This document shows positions 29,967-39,634 of a DNA stretch of 51,336 nucleotides, in pieces. The notes under the pieces are model-generated. The model had not been told where the DNA came from. It did not search any database and was given only the letters and a program-made list of their open reading frames with translations. The DNA is from Candidatus Villigracilis vicinus (GTDB lineage: Bacteria > Chloroflexota > Anaerolineae > Anaerolineales > Villigracilaceae), in assembly GCA_016721315.1 (NCBI GenBank), contig JADKIL010000016.1:1-51336 (forward strand), in the 5' to 3' direction. A program made the translations under genes and the position numbers. Position 1 is the stretch's first letter; each line of letters begins with the position of its first letter.

Positions 29967-29979
29967 GTTATGTCATAAT
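29950..29979 (+). promoter_or_regulatory. candidate promoter of the radical SAM cluster
   Basis: A -35-like TTGGTA (29950-29955) and a -10-like CATAAT (29974-29979) are separated by 18 bases and lie about 70 bases before the first gene of the cluster. Inverted TATGACA/TGTCATA words flank the -35 region. This is a sequence-pattern prediction only. Confidence 0.35.
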
Positions 29980-30049
29980 ATTGTGAAAATCCAAGCCTCG
30001 CTGAAAGTAGCGGGAGTTGCAGTGTTATCGAATCAGGAGACTGCTTCAT

Positions 30050-31465
30050 ATGAAGATCACACTTATTTCACCAAAAGGACCGTTGTACCGTCATCGTGGG
30101 GGGATTTTCAAAAAGAACCTTCGTTACGCGCCACTGACATTATCCACGCTTGCCGCCTATGTTCCGCCCGAGCTCAATGCCACCGTTGAGATTCTCGACG
30201 AAGGTATCGAAGATGTGGACTTGAACCTACAAACCGACCTGATCGGGATGACGGTTATCACCGGCTCGTCGCATCGTGCTTATGAACTCGCGGCTCACTA
30301 TCGCGGACGTGGGATTCCCGTCGTGCTCGGCGGACCTCATATCACGCTGATGCCAGAAGACGCCCAGCCGCATGCTGACTCCATTGTTGTGGGATATGCA
30401 GAAGATACCTGGCCTCAACTCTTGCGCGATTTTGCCGCAGGGCAAATGAAGCCGCGCTATGATATGGCGCCTGATCTCAGCCTGGCAAACCGTCCCTTCC
30501 CGAAGCGTGAGTTGATGAAGAAGCAGCACTACCTCACCACGCATGTTTTCGAAGCGACGCGTTCCTGTGTGCACAGTTGCGAATTCTGCGTTGCGCCTGC
30601 TGCATGGGGTATTCATCCGTACTTCAAACCTGTTGAAGATGTGATCGCGGATATCAAACAGCACTGGGGGCGCAAGATCATCTTCATTGACCTGAACCTC
30701 ATCTCGGATAAAGAATACGCCGCCCGTCTGTTCGAGGCGATGATCCCGCTTAAGGTGAATTGGTTCGGGTTGTCCACCACGCTTCTCGGTAAGGACGATG
30801 CGCTTTTATCCCTCGCCGCCCGCAGTGGCTGCACAGGTTTGCTGATGGGTTTTGAGTCCATTTCAACTGCCAACCTGCGCCAGACCAAAAAGGGATTTAA
30901 CTCTCCTGACCAATACAAAGAACTGACACAGAAACTCCATAAGTATGGCATCACGCTCATGGCATGTTTCACCTTTGGTCTCGACCATGACACCACCGAT
31001 GTCTTCATGCAGACTGCCAAATTTGCCATTGATGCAGGCATTGACCTGCCGCGCTATGCCATCGTCACACCTTTCCCGAATACTGGTTTATACAAACGCC
31101 TCGAATCCGAAGGACGCATTCTCACCAAGAATTGGGAGTTGTACGATGCCCAGCACGTTGTCTTCCAGCCCAAGTTGATGACGCCTGCCGAGTTATATGA
31201 AGGTCACGAAAAAGCCTGGAAGTACACCTACTCCGCCAGCGCCATGGCGACGCGTTATCTCAAATCGCGCATCCAAACTCCTGTGTGGTGGATCGCGAAC
31301 ATGGGCTATCGCTTCTACTCCCATCACCTCAAGGATTTCTACAACTGCGATTGGATCATCGGTCAACTTGACGAAAGACCCGTCAGCCCGGTCTTCATGC
31401 CTGAACCCGTGACTGAAATGGCACTGCCAATGGTGGATAAAGGGGATAACGCCCCATGCGGTTAA
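30050..31465 (+). CDS. B12-binding-domain radical SAM protein 1
   Basis: This 471-aa protein has an N-terminal cobalamin-binding-like Rossmann domain (MKITLISPKG, VVLGGPHITLMPEDA, DSIVVGYAEDTW). The radical SAM core has the [4Fe-4S] motif CVHSCEFC (CxxxCxxC), followed by IIFIDLNLISD and GLLMGFESIS. Members of the BchE/Hpn-type class do methylations, ring closures or C-C bond chemistry on lipids and other substrates. The start at 30050 has AGGAGA nine bases upstream. The last ten bases overlap the next gene, a paralogue, so translation is coupled. Its substrate cannot be told from sequence. Confidence 0.85.
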   Translation: MKITLISPKGPLYRHRGGIFKKNLRYAPLTLSTLAAYVPPELNATVEILDEGIEDVDLNLQTDLIGMTVITGSSHRAYELAAHYRGRGIPVVLGGPHITLMPEDAQPHADSIVVGYAEDTWPQLLRDFAAGQMKPRYDMAPDLSLANRPFPKRELMKKQHYLTTHVFEATRSCVHSCEFCVAPAAWGIHPYFKPVEDVIADIKQHWGRKIIFIDLNLISDKEYAARLFEAMIPLKVNWFGLSTTLLGKDDALLSLAARSGCTGLLMGFESISTANLRQTKKGFNSPDQYKELTQKLHKYGITLMACFTFGLDHDTTDVFMQTAKFAIDAGIDLPRYAIVTPFPNTGLYKRLESEGRILTKNWELYDAQHVVFQPKLMTPAELYEGHEKAWKYTYSASAMATRYLKSRIQTPVWWIANMGYRFYSHHLKDFYNCDWIIGQLDERPVSPVFMPEPVTEMALPMVDKGDNAPCG

Positions 31466-32830
31466 CCCTCATTCATCCCTGCATCGGTCGCCGCAAAGAC
31501 CAGCCCTATATTCGTCTCTGGCAAATGGAGCCGCTTCCGCCTGCTGCCATTGCCGGGCTTACTCCTGATGGGGTGGAGATCAAATTCTACGACGACCGCA
31601 TGGAGCCCATCCCATACGACGAGCCGACCGATCTGGTCGGCATCAGTGTGGAAACATACACAGCGAAACGCGCTTATCAAATTGCCAGTGAGTATCGCAA
31701 GCGCGGCGTGCCTGTGGTGATGGGCGGTTTTCATGCCACGCTTTGCCCTGAGGAAGTCTCTCAATATGCTGATGCTGTTGTCGTTGGCGAAGCGGAAACT
31801 TTGGGAGACCGTCCTCAAAGATGCGGAACGCAAAACGCTCAAGCCGTACTACCGAGCGGATTCCCGTCCCTCTCTTGCACGGATGAAACCCCAGCGCCTC
31901 ATTTACAAGGGTAAGAATTATCTGCCCATCGGCTTGGTCGAAGCCGGACGCGGATGCCACTTCGTCTGTGACTTCTGCGCCGTGCAGACCGTCTTCGGTC
32001 ACACTCAAACCCGCCGCCCTGCCGACGATATCTTCACCGAACTTGAGCAACTGCGCGAAAAACCTCTCATCTTCTTTGTGGACGATAACATTACTTCCAA
32101 TATGGCACAGGCGAAAGAGTTCTTCAAAGAATTAAAGAAGTTGAAGATTCGCTGGGTGAGTCAGGCGAGTATCAACGCCGCGCACGATGAAGAATTTTTA
32201 CACCTCATCAAAGAGAGCGGATGCCAGGGAGTCTTGATCGGCTTTGAATCTCTCAACCCCGACAACCTCAAGAAGATGAACAAAGGTTTCAACACCATGC
32301 AGGGTGGATACGAAAAAGCGCTTGCAAATTTGCGCAAGCACAATATCCGTCTCTACATCACCTTTGTCTTTGGCTACGATGAAGATACCGAAGCCAGTTT
32401 CAAACAAACCGTGGACTTTGCCCTGCATCACAAGTTCTACATTGCCGCCTTCAATCACCTCACGCCCTTTCCAGGCACGCCGCTCTACAAACGCCTTGAA
32501 CAGGACGGCCGCCTGCTCTTCGATAAATGGTGGTTGGATGATCGCTACTCGTACAACATGATTCCCTTCCAGCCTGCTCACATGACTCCCGAACGCCTGC
32601 AACGCGGATGTGTGGATGCCCGCGCCGAATTCTATAACTGGAGCAACATCTGGAACCGCAGCATGGATTCGGTCAACCGCTCCAGCGCATTGATGTGGTG
32701 GCAGTTCTACGGTATCAATGCCATGTTCCGCCGCGAGGTGCGTCAGCGTGATTACTATCCGCTGGGGGATGAGTCTTTTAGCGGAACCCTGCTCAAAGTC
32801 CGCGAACGAGGCGAGCCGATAAACTGGTAA
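31456..32830 (+). CDS. B12-binding-domain radical SAM protein 2, one frameshift
   Basis: This is a paralogue of the preceding protein, about 457 aa when repaired. The N-terminal domain has VVMGGFHATLCPEEVSQYAD and ends in VGEAE, where an indel near 31800 shifts the frame. It continues with LWETVLKDAERK, the radical SAM motif CHFVCDFC, FFVDDNITSN and GVLIGFESLNPDNLKKM. It shares the motif DEPTDLVGISVETYT with the copies at 36165 and 37532, showing a local gene family. It overlaps the end of protein 1 by ten bases. The break may be a sequence error, because the rest is well conserved. Confidence 0.82.
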
Positions 32831-32838
32831 AGACCTTA

Positions 32839-32888
32839 ACCACAAAGGACACGAAGGGTCACAAAGGTTTTCCTTCGTGCTTCGTGGT
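32839..32888. repeat. palindromic spacer, family E (CACAAAGGACACGAAGG words)
   Basis: ACCACAAAGGACACGAAG-type sequence from 32839 pairs imperfectly with CTTCGTGCTTCGTGGT ending at 32888. The same words occur at 45223-45295. It separates the second radical SAM gene from the desaturase gene. Confidence 0.6.
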
Positions 32889-32905
32889 AAAAAAATCAAA
32901 TCCCC

Positions 32906-33886
32906 ATGTCCCTTCCTCCCGCCACCCTTCCCCCTGAATACCTGCCCCTCAAACGAAAGTTGATGAGCGAACACAAGGACGAGTTCGCCTCCTTCCGTAA
33001 AGAGGATGTGCGCCTGCGTCTGGTCGAGATCGTCACCTTCTTTTTCGTCTGGTTGGGCGGCGCGGCGTTGACATTGTTTGCCGTTTCGCTTTCAACCCTC
33101 TGGCTAAAACTTCCGCTGATGGCTCTCGGCGTCTTTCTATGCGGACTGGCATTCTTCGTCTTCTTCCTTGAAGTCCACGAAGGCATGCACAGCGTCTTGT
33201 TCAAAAATAAATTATTGAACGACCTTGTATCGTTTGTATTTTCCCTGCCCCTCTTCATGTCGTTGACCAGCGCCGTCATCCTGCATCTGCGGCATCATCG
33301 CTATCTCGGCGAGCAAGGCGACCCGGACGAATATCGCTTCTATGCCAAAACGAAATTGGGTTTGATGCTTCTATACTACGGACGTTTGTTCATTGCCCCT
33401 ACGATCTATATCTTCTTGATCCCCGTGCTGGGCTACCGCCATGGCACATCCCAACAGCGGCGGCGTATCCTGCTTGAGTTTGCCGTGATGCTGGCTTTCT
33501 ACGTCTTCATATTTTCTCAAGTGCCGTTCATGGATCTTTTATTCATCTGGCTGATTCCAACTTCTGTCACAGGCTTTCTGATCGGTTTGTGGGGGCTAGC
33601 CCAGCACGCGCTGACTGACGCCAAAGATCCCTTGCTTGCCAGTCGTTCCGTCCATGCCAGCCCACTGGTTTCGTTTTGCTTCATCAATCAGAACTATCAC
33701 CTCGAACATCATCTCTTCCCCGAAGTCCCCAGTTATCACCTCAAAAAAGTTTACGAAGTCACCTGGCAACAACTGCCCTATGCTCTCTCCTCCGATTCGT
33801 ACATCGGCTTCATGCGGGATTTCATACGTCTGAGCATCAAACTCGAAGACAGACCCATCGGTTACACCGAGATCATTGGTTGGTGA
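32906..33886 (+). CDS. fatty-acid-desaturase-family membrane protein
   Basis: This 326-aa di-iron membrane enzyme has the three His boxes of the family: HEGMH (about residue 92), HLRHH (about 129) and HLEHH in NYHLEHHLFP (about 269). Four or more hydrophobic segments surround them. Such enzymes desaturate or hydroxylate acyl chains or carotenoid-like substrates. It lies inside the radical SAM cluster and is followed by a GNAT-type gene one base after its stop, so it is part of the pathway. No clear Shine-Dalgarno precedes the ATG, because a palindromic spacer lies just upstream. Confidence 0.85.
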   Translation: MSLPPATLPPEYLPLKRKLMSEHKDEFASFRKEDVRLRLVEIVTFFFVWLGGAALTLFAVSLSTLWLKLPLMALGVFLCGLAFFVFFLEVHEGMHSVLFKNKLLNDLVSFVFSLPLFMSLTSAVILHLRHHRYLGEQGDPDEYRFYAKTKLGLMLLYYGRLFIAPTIYIFLIPVLGYRHGTSQQRRRILLEFAVMLAFYVFIFSQVPFMDLLFIWLIPTSVTGFLIGLWGLAQHALTDAKDPLLASRSVHASPLVSFCFINQNYHLEHHLFPEVPSYHLKKVYEVTWQQLPYALSSDSYIGFMRDFIRLSIKLEDRPIGYTEIIGW

Positions 33887-33887
33887 T

Positions 33888-34979
33888 ATGCCTGCCCATC
33901 ATTACGAACTCGCCACGCAACATGACGACCCCGAACTGCGCCGCCTGCTGCGTGAGAATCCATTTGCGGGTTCGATTTCGTTGTCATTGGAGCGTGAGCC
34001 GAATTACTTCCTTGCCTCCGCCACGGAAGGCACGTTTCATGAAACCCTGGTCGTGCGCGATACGAAAACGAATCAACTCGTCGGCATCGGAGATCGTTCG
34101 GTGCGCCCGCTATATGTCAACGGCGAGATAAAAGATATCGGTTACTTCAGCGGCTTGCGCGTGGACTCGAAATATCAACATGGGCTGGCGCTTGCGCGTT
34201 TTCTCGGCAAAGGCTGGGAGGGTCAGCGCGAGCAGCACAAAGATGGACGTGCGAAGTTCTATCTCATGAGCATTGTTTCCGACAACAACCCCGCCCAACG
34301 TTTGCTTGATTCAAAGTTGCCGCATTATCCGCGCCTGCATCACCATACGCACATGTATACGTATGCCATTCACCCTGCTCGCCCCAAAAAAGAATCAAAA
34401 ATAAAGATCTCTCGCGCCGCTTCGGAATCAATTCCAGCCATTTTGGATTGTCTCCACCGCAACGGGATGCGTCACCAATTTGCCCCGCACTGGACGGAAG
34501 AGACGCTTCTTTCTCCGCTCACACCTGGTCTATCCATCTCCAACTTTTTCCTCGCCCCAAGCGGATCCCGCATCCGCGGCTGCCTGACGTTGTGGGATCA
34601 ACAAGCTTGCAAGCAAACCGTCGTGCGCGGATACAGTGGCAACATGGCGCGTTTTCGCAAAGTCATAAATCTGTTCACTCCGCTTCCCGAGCCTGGCACA
34701 CGCCTCAACCAATGCTTCGCCTGCTTCCTCGCCGTGGACGATGACGACCCAGAAGTCTTTTCTGCTTTGTTACGAACTTTGTACAACGAAGCCGCCCGCC
34801 TCCGCTACGATTACTTTCTGCTCGGCTTGACCAAGGACAGCCCCTTTCATTCCATCGTCAAAACCTACCGACCCATCACCTACGAAAGCGACATTTACCT
34901 CGCCGCCTGGGAAGATGGCTTTGACGACATTGCCCGCGTGGATAACCGTCCCTCCGCGCCTGAGATCGCCTTACTTTAG
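33888..34979 (+). CDS. GNAT-like N-acyltransferase
   Basis: This 363-aa protein has an N-terminal acetyltransferase-like fold, with GSISLSLEREPNYF followed by the acceptor strand VGIGDRSVRP and then GYFSGLRVDSKYQHGLALAR, which resembles the GNAT acyl-CoA binding turn. A second half (about residues 170-360) looks like another GNAT-type domain, with GCLTLWDQ and FLAVDDDDPEVFSALL. Tandem GNAT-like proteins occur in natural product and lipid pathways. I chose the ATG at 33888, one base after the desaturase stop, over a TTG at 33876. The function is inferred from fold-like motifs only. Confidence 0.7.
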   Translation: MPAHHYELATQHDDPELRRLLRENPFAGSISLSLEREPNYFLASATEGTFHETLVVRDTKTNQLVGIGDRSVRPLYVNGEIKDIGYFSGLRVDSKYQHGLALARFLGKGWEGQREQHKDGRAKFYLMSIVSDNNPAQRLLDSKLPHYPRLHHHTHMYTYAIHPARPKKESKIKISRAASESIPAILDCLHRNGMRHQFAPHWTEETLLSPLTPGLSISNFFLAPSGSRIRGCLTLWDQQACKQTVVRGYSGNMARFRKVINLFTPLPEPGTRLNQCFACFLAVDDDDPEVFSALLRTLYNEAARLRYDYFLLGLTKDSPFHSIVKTYRPITYESDIYLAAWEDGFDDIARVDNRPSAPEIALL

Positions 34980-34988
34980 AGGATGCGT

Positions 34989-36140
34989 ATGAGAAAAATA
35001 TTTTTAGCGCCAATTCTTGAAGTGCTTGCCGAAGGTCTTGTCTGGCTTTGTATCAATCTCGAAAGACTGCCTTTGCCATTCCTTGTTTCGCGCACGGGGT
35101 ATGCCAACCCGCGTGTGCGCCGCATTACGGGGTGGGTGGGGTACTGGGCGCATACCTTTCGCCTGACCCTGCCCAACATCCATAAATGGATGAAAACCAA
35201 AGGTGACCTCTTTCCGCTTGTGGTGCAGGTACAAACTATCAACCGCTGCAACGCCTCGTGCAGTTTTTGTCCTTACCCTTACACCGTTCATTTACAGGAA
35301 AAGCGCATCATGGATGATGAGTTGTATTCCAAGATCGTGGATGAATGCGTCAGCGAGCCAGGGTTGTTGGATTTTGTCCCCATGTCCAAGAACGAGCCAC
35401 TACTGGATGTCAACATGGAAGAACGCATCCGTGAGTTCAGAGCGAAAGCCCAACCTCATCAGATCGTGGAGCTTGTCACCAATGGCAGCCCGCTGACGCC
35501 CGCCCGCGCCAAACGCCTGATGGATGCGGGGCTGGATATGATCACGGTCAGTGTCAGCGCTTCAAATGAAGAGACGTATAAAAAGGTGATGGTGGGGCTT
35601 TCGTGGAAGCAGGTAATGAATAACCTTGAAGCGCTTGCGCAGGAAAACCTTGCAGGGTTGAATGTCTATTTGCGTTTTATCAAAGAACAGGGCAATCACA
35701 GAGAGTTGAATGCCTTCCGCAAACGCTGGCGGCATTTTAATCACTTCAACTTCAATGTCAACAATCGTGCCGGGGCACTGCGCGGATATGAAATGAAGGT
35801 CATTCGGCATGGCAGTTTTGCTGAACGAGTGAAGCATACCCTGGGCAGCCACATTTATCCTGCCTGTCCGTATGTGTTCAGTTCCATGCATATTTTGGAG
35901 AATGGCAATGTGACCATGTGCTTGAACGATTGGGGCGACCGTGAGGTGATCGGCAATGTCCGCACGCAGAGCATTCGCGAGATATATAACTCGCCGCGCA
36001 TGAAGGAAGTCCGCGAGTTAATGGTGCAGGGAAGGTATGAGGAGATAGAGGCTTGCAAGGGATGTTCGTTCTACCATGAGTGGCTGAAACCGCTTGAGGC
36101 GCAGGAAAATGTACAGGTGGCAGTACCAGCAACCCGTTAA
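34989..36140 (+). CDS. radical SAM/SPASM-domain protein
   Basis: This protein is about 383 aa. The N-terminus is hydrophobic (FLAPILEVLAEGLVWLCINL). The radical SAM motif is CNASCSFC (about residue 89), followed by MSKNEPLLDVNMEERI and VELVTNGSPLT. The C-terminal SPASM-like region has CPYVFSSMHILENGNVTMCLND and CKGCSFYHEW. It differs from the four B12-type proteins around it. SPASM proteins often modify peptides or other substrates using extra Fe-S clusters. I chose the second ATG (34989), because AGAGGA lies six bases upstream and the first ATG (34983) has none. Confidence 0.8.
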   Translation: MRKIFLAPILEVLAEGLVWLCINLERLPLPFLVSRTGYANPRVRRITGWVGYWAHTFRLTLPNIHKWMKTKGDLFPLVVQVQTINRCNASCSFCPYPYTVHLQEKRIMDDELYSKIVDECVSEPGLLDFVPMSKNEPLLDVNMEERIREFRAKAQPHQIVELVTNGSPLTPARAKRLMDAGLDMITVSVSASNEETYKKVMVGLSWKQVMNNLEALAQENLAGLNVYLRFIKEQGNHRELNAFRKRWRHFNHFNFNVNNRAGALRGYEMKVIRHGSFAERVKHTLGSHIYPACPYVFSSMHILENGNVTMCLNDWGDREVIGNVRTQSIREIYNSPRMKEVRELMVQGRYEEIEACKGCSFYHEWLKPLEAQENVQVAVPATR

Positions 36141-36164
36141 GAGAGAGGCGAGGCACTTTATCCA

Positions 36165-37535
36165 ATGAGAATTACGTTTATCCGTCCACATATCACATCC
36201 CGCCGCGCGGCAGATGCGCTTGAACCGCTGGTCTTTGGCATTCTGGCAAAGTTGACTCCGCCCGATGTGGAGGTCAAATTTTATGATGCGCGCATTGAGC
36301 CCGTGCCGCTCGATGAGCCGACCGACCTTGTAGCGTTGACGGTGGAAACCTTTACCGCAAAATATGCCTATCAACTTGCGATGCATTATCGCGCGCGCGG
36401 TGTGCCGGTGGTGATGGGGGGCTATCATCCCACGCTGCTGCCCGATGAAGCCTTGCAGTTTGCCGATGCGATTGCCATCGGCGATGCAGAAACGGTCTGG
36501 GCGCAGATCGTGGAAGATGCGCGGGTTGGCAGGTTGAAGCGTGTGTATCAATCGCAGCCGAATCTTGAGACTGATGGTGTGGTTCCAGACCGCAGTATTT
36601 TTGCAGGGAAAAAATACAAACCGCTGCACTTGATGCAGATCGGGCGCGGATGCAAATATGCCTGCGATTTTTGTTCGATCCATGCTTTTTATGGGCGCGA
36701 CATGCCGCGCCGTTGTTTGGACGATGTCTTGAAGGAAGCGGAAGAACTACGCGGTAAATATGTTTTCTTTGCCGACGATAATCTGTTTAACGACCTTGAA
36801 TATGCTGAGAAGTTGTTTGAGGCGTTGATCCCCTACAACATTCACTGGTCTTGTCAGGTCAGTTTGGATATTGCTCAAAACCCGCATCTGTTGGACTTGA
36901 TGGCGCAGAGCGGCTGCATTGGCTGCCTGGTTGGGTTTGAAACGCTGGATGAAGCCAACCTGGTACAGATGCGCAAAAAATGGAACAAGAAATACGGCGA
37001 CTACGCTAATACGCTGGCGCGCTTCCATGAACGTGGAATCATGGTCTTTGGTTCTTTTGTGTTCGGCTATGACCACGACACAACCGATGCCTTTGCCCGT
37101 ACATTCGATTTTGCGATGCGTTCCAAATTGGCACTGGCACAGTTCAACCCATTGATTCCCACGCCTGCCACTTCGTTGTTCGAACGATTGAAAAAGGAAG
37201 ACCGTCTCATCTATCCGCGCTGGTGGCTGGACGATTCCTACCGCTATGGTGAGACCATCTTCCGCCCCAAAGGTATGACGCCCGATCAATTGGCGGAAGG
37301 CTGTTTCAAAATTCGGCAGGACTTTGGCAAATACGGTTCCATCTTTCAGCGCATGCTTTCGTCAAAGGCGAATTCGGGCTCACTGTACAACATGTTCGCT
37401 TTTTTAGCGGTTAACATTGCTTCCATCAAAGAGATCTACAACAAACAGGGTGTGCCGCTTGGTAATGGCGCACCGCTCGATGTGGCTGAACTGGCTTTGG
37501 AAGTACCCAACTTTAATAATGTGAGGTTTGTATGA
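36165..37535 (+). CDS. B12-binding-domain radical SAM protein 3
   Basis: This 456-aa paralogue of the proteins at 30050, 31456 and 37532 has an N-terminal B12-like domain with DEPTDLVALTVETFTAKYAY and VVMGGYHPTLLPDEALQFAD. The radical SAM motif is CKYACDFC, then FFADDNLFNDLEYAEKLFEA and GCLVGFETLDEANLVQM. Its stop overlaps the next ATG (ATGA at 37532-37535), so the two are co-translated. GAGAGGCG lies before the start. The copies differ enough to suggest different steps in one pathway. Confidence 0.85.
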   Translation: MRITFIRPHITSRRAADALEPLVFGILAKLTPPDVEVKFYDARIEPVPLDEPTDLVALTVETFTAKYAYQLAMHYRARGVPVVMGGYHPTLLPDEALQFADAIAIGDAETVWAQIVEDARVGRLKRVYQSQPNLETDGVVPDRSIFAGKKYKPLHLMQIGRGCKYACDFCSIHAFYGRDMPRRCLDDVLKEAEELRGKYVFFADDNLFNDLEYAEKLFEALIPYNIHWSCQVSLDIAQNPHLLDLMAQSGCIGCLVGFETLDEANLVQMRKKWNKKYGDYANTLARFHERGIMVFGSFVFGYDHDTTDAFARTFDFAMRSKLALAQFNPLIPTPATSLFERLKKEDRLIYPRWWLDDSYRYGETIFRPKGMTPDQLAEGCFKIRQDFGKYGSIFQRMLSSKANSGSLYNMFAFLAVNIASIKEIYNKQGVPLGNGAPLDVAELALEVPNFNNVRFV

Positions 37536-38845
37536 AATTAACTCTGATCTATCCCGCCATTGGACGCTATCTGGATGAAGCCTGCATGGAGCCGCTTTCG
37601 CTTGGCGCACTGGCAGGTTTCACCCCGCCCGATGTGGAAGTGGTGTTATACGACGACCGTCTTGAGCCGATCCCCTTTGATGAGCCGACGGACCTGGTCG
37701 CCATTACGGTTCAGATCTATGCGGCACGGCGCTCGTACGAGATTGCGGCGGAGTATCGAAAGCGGGGGGTCAAGGTCATCATGGGCGGTGTCCATGCCAC
37801 TTTGCTGCCTGAGGAAGTATCCCAGCATGCCGACTCGATCTTCATTAGTGATGCCGAGAATCTCTGGCATGAGGTCATCGCCGATGCGAAGCAGGGCAAA
37901 CTCAAACCCGTCTATCGCGGAGCTGCCACCACACCTCAGCCTGATACGCTTACGCGCCGCGACCTTTACAAAGGCAAAAAATATCTACCCATCTCCCTGC
38001 TGCAATTTGGGCGCGGATGCCGTTACGTCTGCACATTTTGCGCGGTCAGTTCATACTTCGATCATCGCCATTTCTACCGCAGTGTGGCGCAGACCATCGA
38101 AGAGATGAAAAGCCAGGATCGCAACACCTTCTTCTTTGTGGATGACAACATCGTCTCGGATCATGAGGCTGCGAAGGCTTTGTTCCGCGAGTTGATCCCG
38201 CTTAAGATACATTGGGTCTCGCAAGCCAGCATCGACATGACCCATGACCGCGAGTTGATGGACTTGATGGCGAAGAGCGGCTGTCTGGGGAATGTCATCG
38301 GTTTTGAATCCATCGAAGCCAAAAGCCTGCGCTCCATGCACAAGGGACAGAACCTGAAAGGCAAACACGGTTACGAAGCCTATGCCGAGCAATTAAATAT
38401 CTTGCGCGATCACGGAATGCAAACCTGGGCGGCGTTCACGGTTGGGCACGATTACGACACGCCCGATTCCATTTTGCGCACCCTCGATTTCGCCCTGGAA
38501 AATAAATTTACCTTTGCGGCGTTCAATACGCTGCTGCCTTACCCGAACACTGCTCTCTACCGTAAATTGGAAGCGGAAGGGCGCCTGCTTTATGATGGCA
38601 AATGGTGGCTGCATGAAGAGTATCGCTACAACCAAGCCGCCTTCCGACCTGCGTTAATGACCCCTGATGAATTGACCGAAATGTCGTATCATGCCCGTAA
38701 GACATTCAACAGCGTCGGCTCCATCTTCAGCCGCGTTTGGGATTTCAAGACCAATATGCGTAATCCATATCGCTTGGGCGTTTATCTCGTCTATAACCCG
38801 ATCTTTAGAAAAGAAACGCTCAAGAAGCAGGGAATACGTTTGTAA
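37532..38845 (+). CDS. B12-binding-domain radical SAM protein 4
   Basis: This is a 437-aa paralogue. The N-terminal domain reads DEPTDLVAITVQIYAARRSY and VIMGGVHATLLPEEVSQHAD. The radical SAM motif is CRYVCTFC, then FFVDDNIVSDHEAAKALFRE and GNVIGFESIEAKSLRSM. The start overlaps the stop of protein 3. It is followed by a palindromic spacer of family D and then by the GNAT-like and GH3 genes. Local duplication probably gave the three copies that share DEPTDLV and VxMGG motifs. Confidence 0.85.
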   Translation: MKLTLIYPAIGRYLDEACMEPLSLGALAGFTPPDVEVVLYDDRLEPIPFDEPTDLVAITVQIYAARRSYEIAAEYRKRGVKVIMGGVHATLLPEEVSQHADSIFISDAENLWHEVIADAKQGKLKPVYRGAATTPQPDTLTRRDLYKGKKYLPISLLQFGRGCRYVCTFCAVSSYFDHRHFYRSVAQTIEEMKSQDRNTFFFVDDNIVSDHEAAKALFRELIPLKIHWVSQASIDMTHDRELMDLMAKSGCLGNVIGFESIEAKSLRSMHKGQNLKGKHGYEAYAEQLNILRDHGMQTWAAFTVGHDYDTPDSILRTLDFALENKFTFAAFNTLLPYPNTALYRKLEAEGRLLYDGKWWLHEEYRYNQAAFRPALMTPDELTEMSYHARKTFNSVGSIFSRVWDFKTNMRNPYRLGVYLVYNPIFRKETLKKQGIRL

Positions 38846-38852
38846 GGTCAGA

Positions 38853-38889
38853 CTATAGACGATAGACCGCTGACCATAGACCGCGGTCT
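38853..38889. repeat. palindromic spacer, family D
   Basis: AGACCGCGGTCT at 38878-38889 is a perfect 12-base palindrome, preceded by two related words (CTATAGACGATAGACCGC and TGACCATAGACCGC). The words match those at 14433-14484 and 50471-50522. Confidence 0.6.
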
Positions 38890-38923
38890 TCAAGATATTA
38901 GAAAGGCTTAAAACCTGTCCATC

Positions 38924-39634
38924 ATGCTCCCATCCCTTGTCAGTCAAACCCTGCCACGCCAAGACCTGACGCCTGAAGCTATTCAGGAAATGTTCAACGT
39001 CTTCAACGAGAACTTTTCCCAAACCTCGCTCGATCTATTCACCCGCGACCTGAATAACAAGAACTGGGTCATTCTCATCCGCGACGATGAGCAAAACAAA
39101 GTGCAGGGCTTTTCCACGCTTGGTATTTATGAGATCGAATATCAAGGTCAATGTATCACGGCGGTTTATTCTGGCGATACCATTATCCGTCGCACGTATT
39201 GGGGCACACCCGAACTCCCTAAAAAATGGATCCACACCGTGCTCGAAAAAACTGCAAACATGCCCCAACCTGTCTACTGGCTGCTGATCTCATCTGGCTA
39301 CAAAACCTATCGCTTCCTTTCGGTTTTTTATAAAGAGTTTTTTCCCTGCTACACCCAACCCACGCCACCCGAAACCCAAAACCTGATGAACTTCCTCGCC
39401 TCACACCGCTACGGCGACGATTTTTATCCCGACCTTGGCGTTGTCCGCTTTGAAGATGGCGCGACCCCATTGCGTGAAGGCGTTGCCGAAGTGACCGATG
39501 AACGTCTCTCCGACCCGCATGTGGCGCATTACATTAAGGTCAATCCGCATCACGATCAGGGCGATGAACTCGTCTGCCTCACCCGTGTCCACCCTGATAA
39601 CTTCACCCCCGCAGGCAGGCGCATGGCGCGATGA
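38924..39634 (+). CDS. hypothetical protein, possibly GNAT-like
   Basis: This 236-aa protein overlaps the GH3 gene start by four bases (ATGA). It has mixed alpha/beta character. Segments such as NNKNWVILIRDDEQNKVQGFSTLGIY resemble the early strands of an acetyltransferase, and YRRTYWGT-like and SGYKTYRFLSVFYKEFFPCY segments follow. There is no clear acyl-CoA binding motif, so the assignment to the GNAT fold is tentative. Coupling to GH3 suggests the same pathway. No obvious ribosome binding site precedes the ATG, apart from GAAAGG at a poor distance. Confidence 0.55.
   Translation: MLPSLVSQTLPRQDLTPEAIQEMFNVFNENFSQTSLDLFTRDLNNKNWVILIRDDEQNKVQGFSTLGIYEIEYQGQCITAVYSGDTIIRRTYWGTPELPKKWIHTVLEKTANMPQPVYWLLISSGYKTYRFLSVFYKEFFPCYTQPTPPETQNLMNFLASHRYGDDFYPDLGVVRFEDGATPLREGVAEVTDERLSDPHVAHYIKVNPHHDQGDELVCLTRVHPDNFTPAGRRMAR

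Noticed and set aside
30050..38845. Bacteriochlorophyll BchE or hopanoid HpnJ assignment for the B12-radical SAM proteins
   Set aside because: No bch, crt or hpn genes are in the window, and the four copies are most similar to one another; the class is supported but not the named function.
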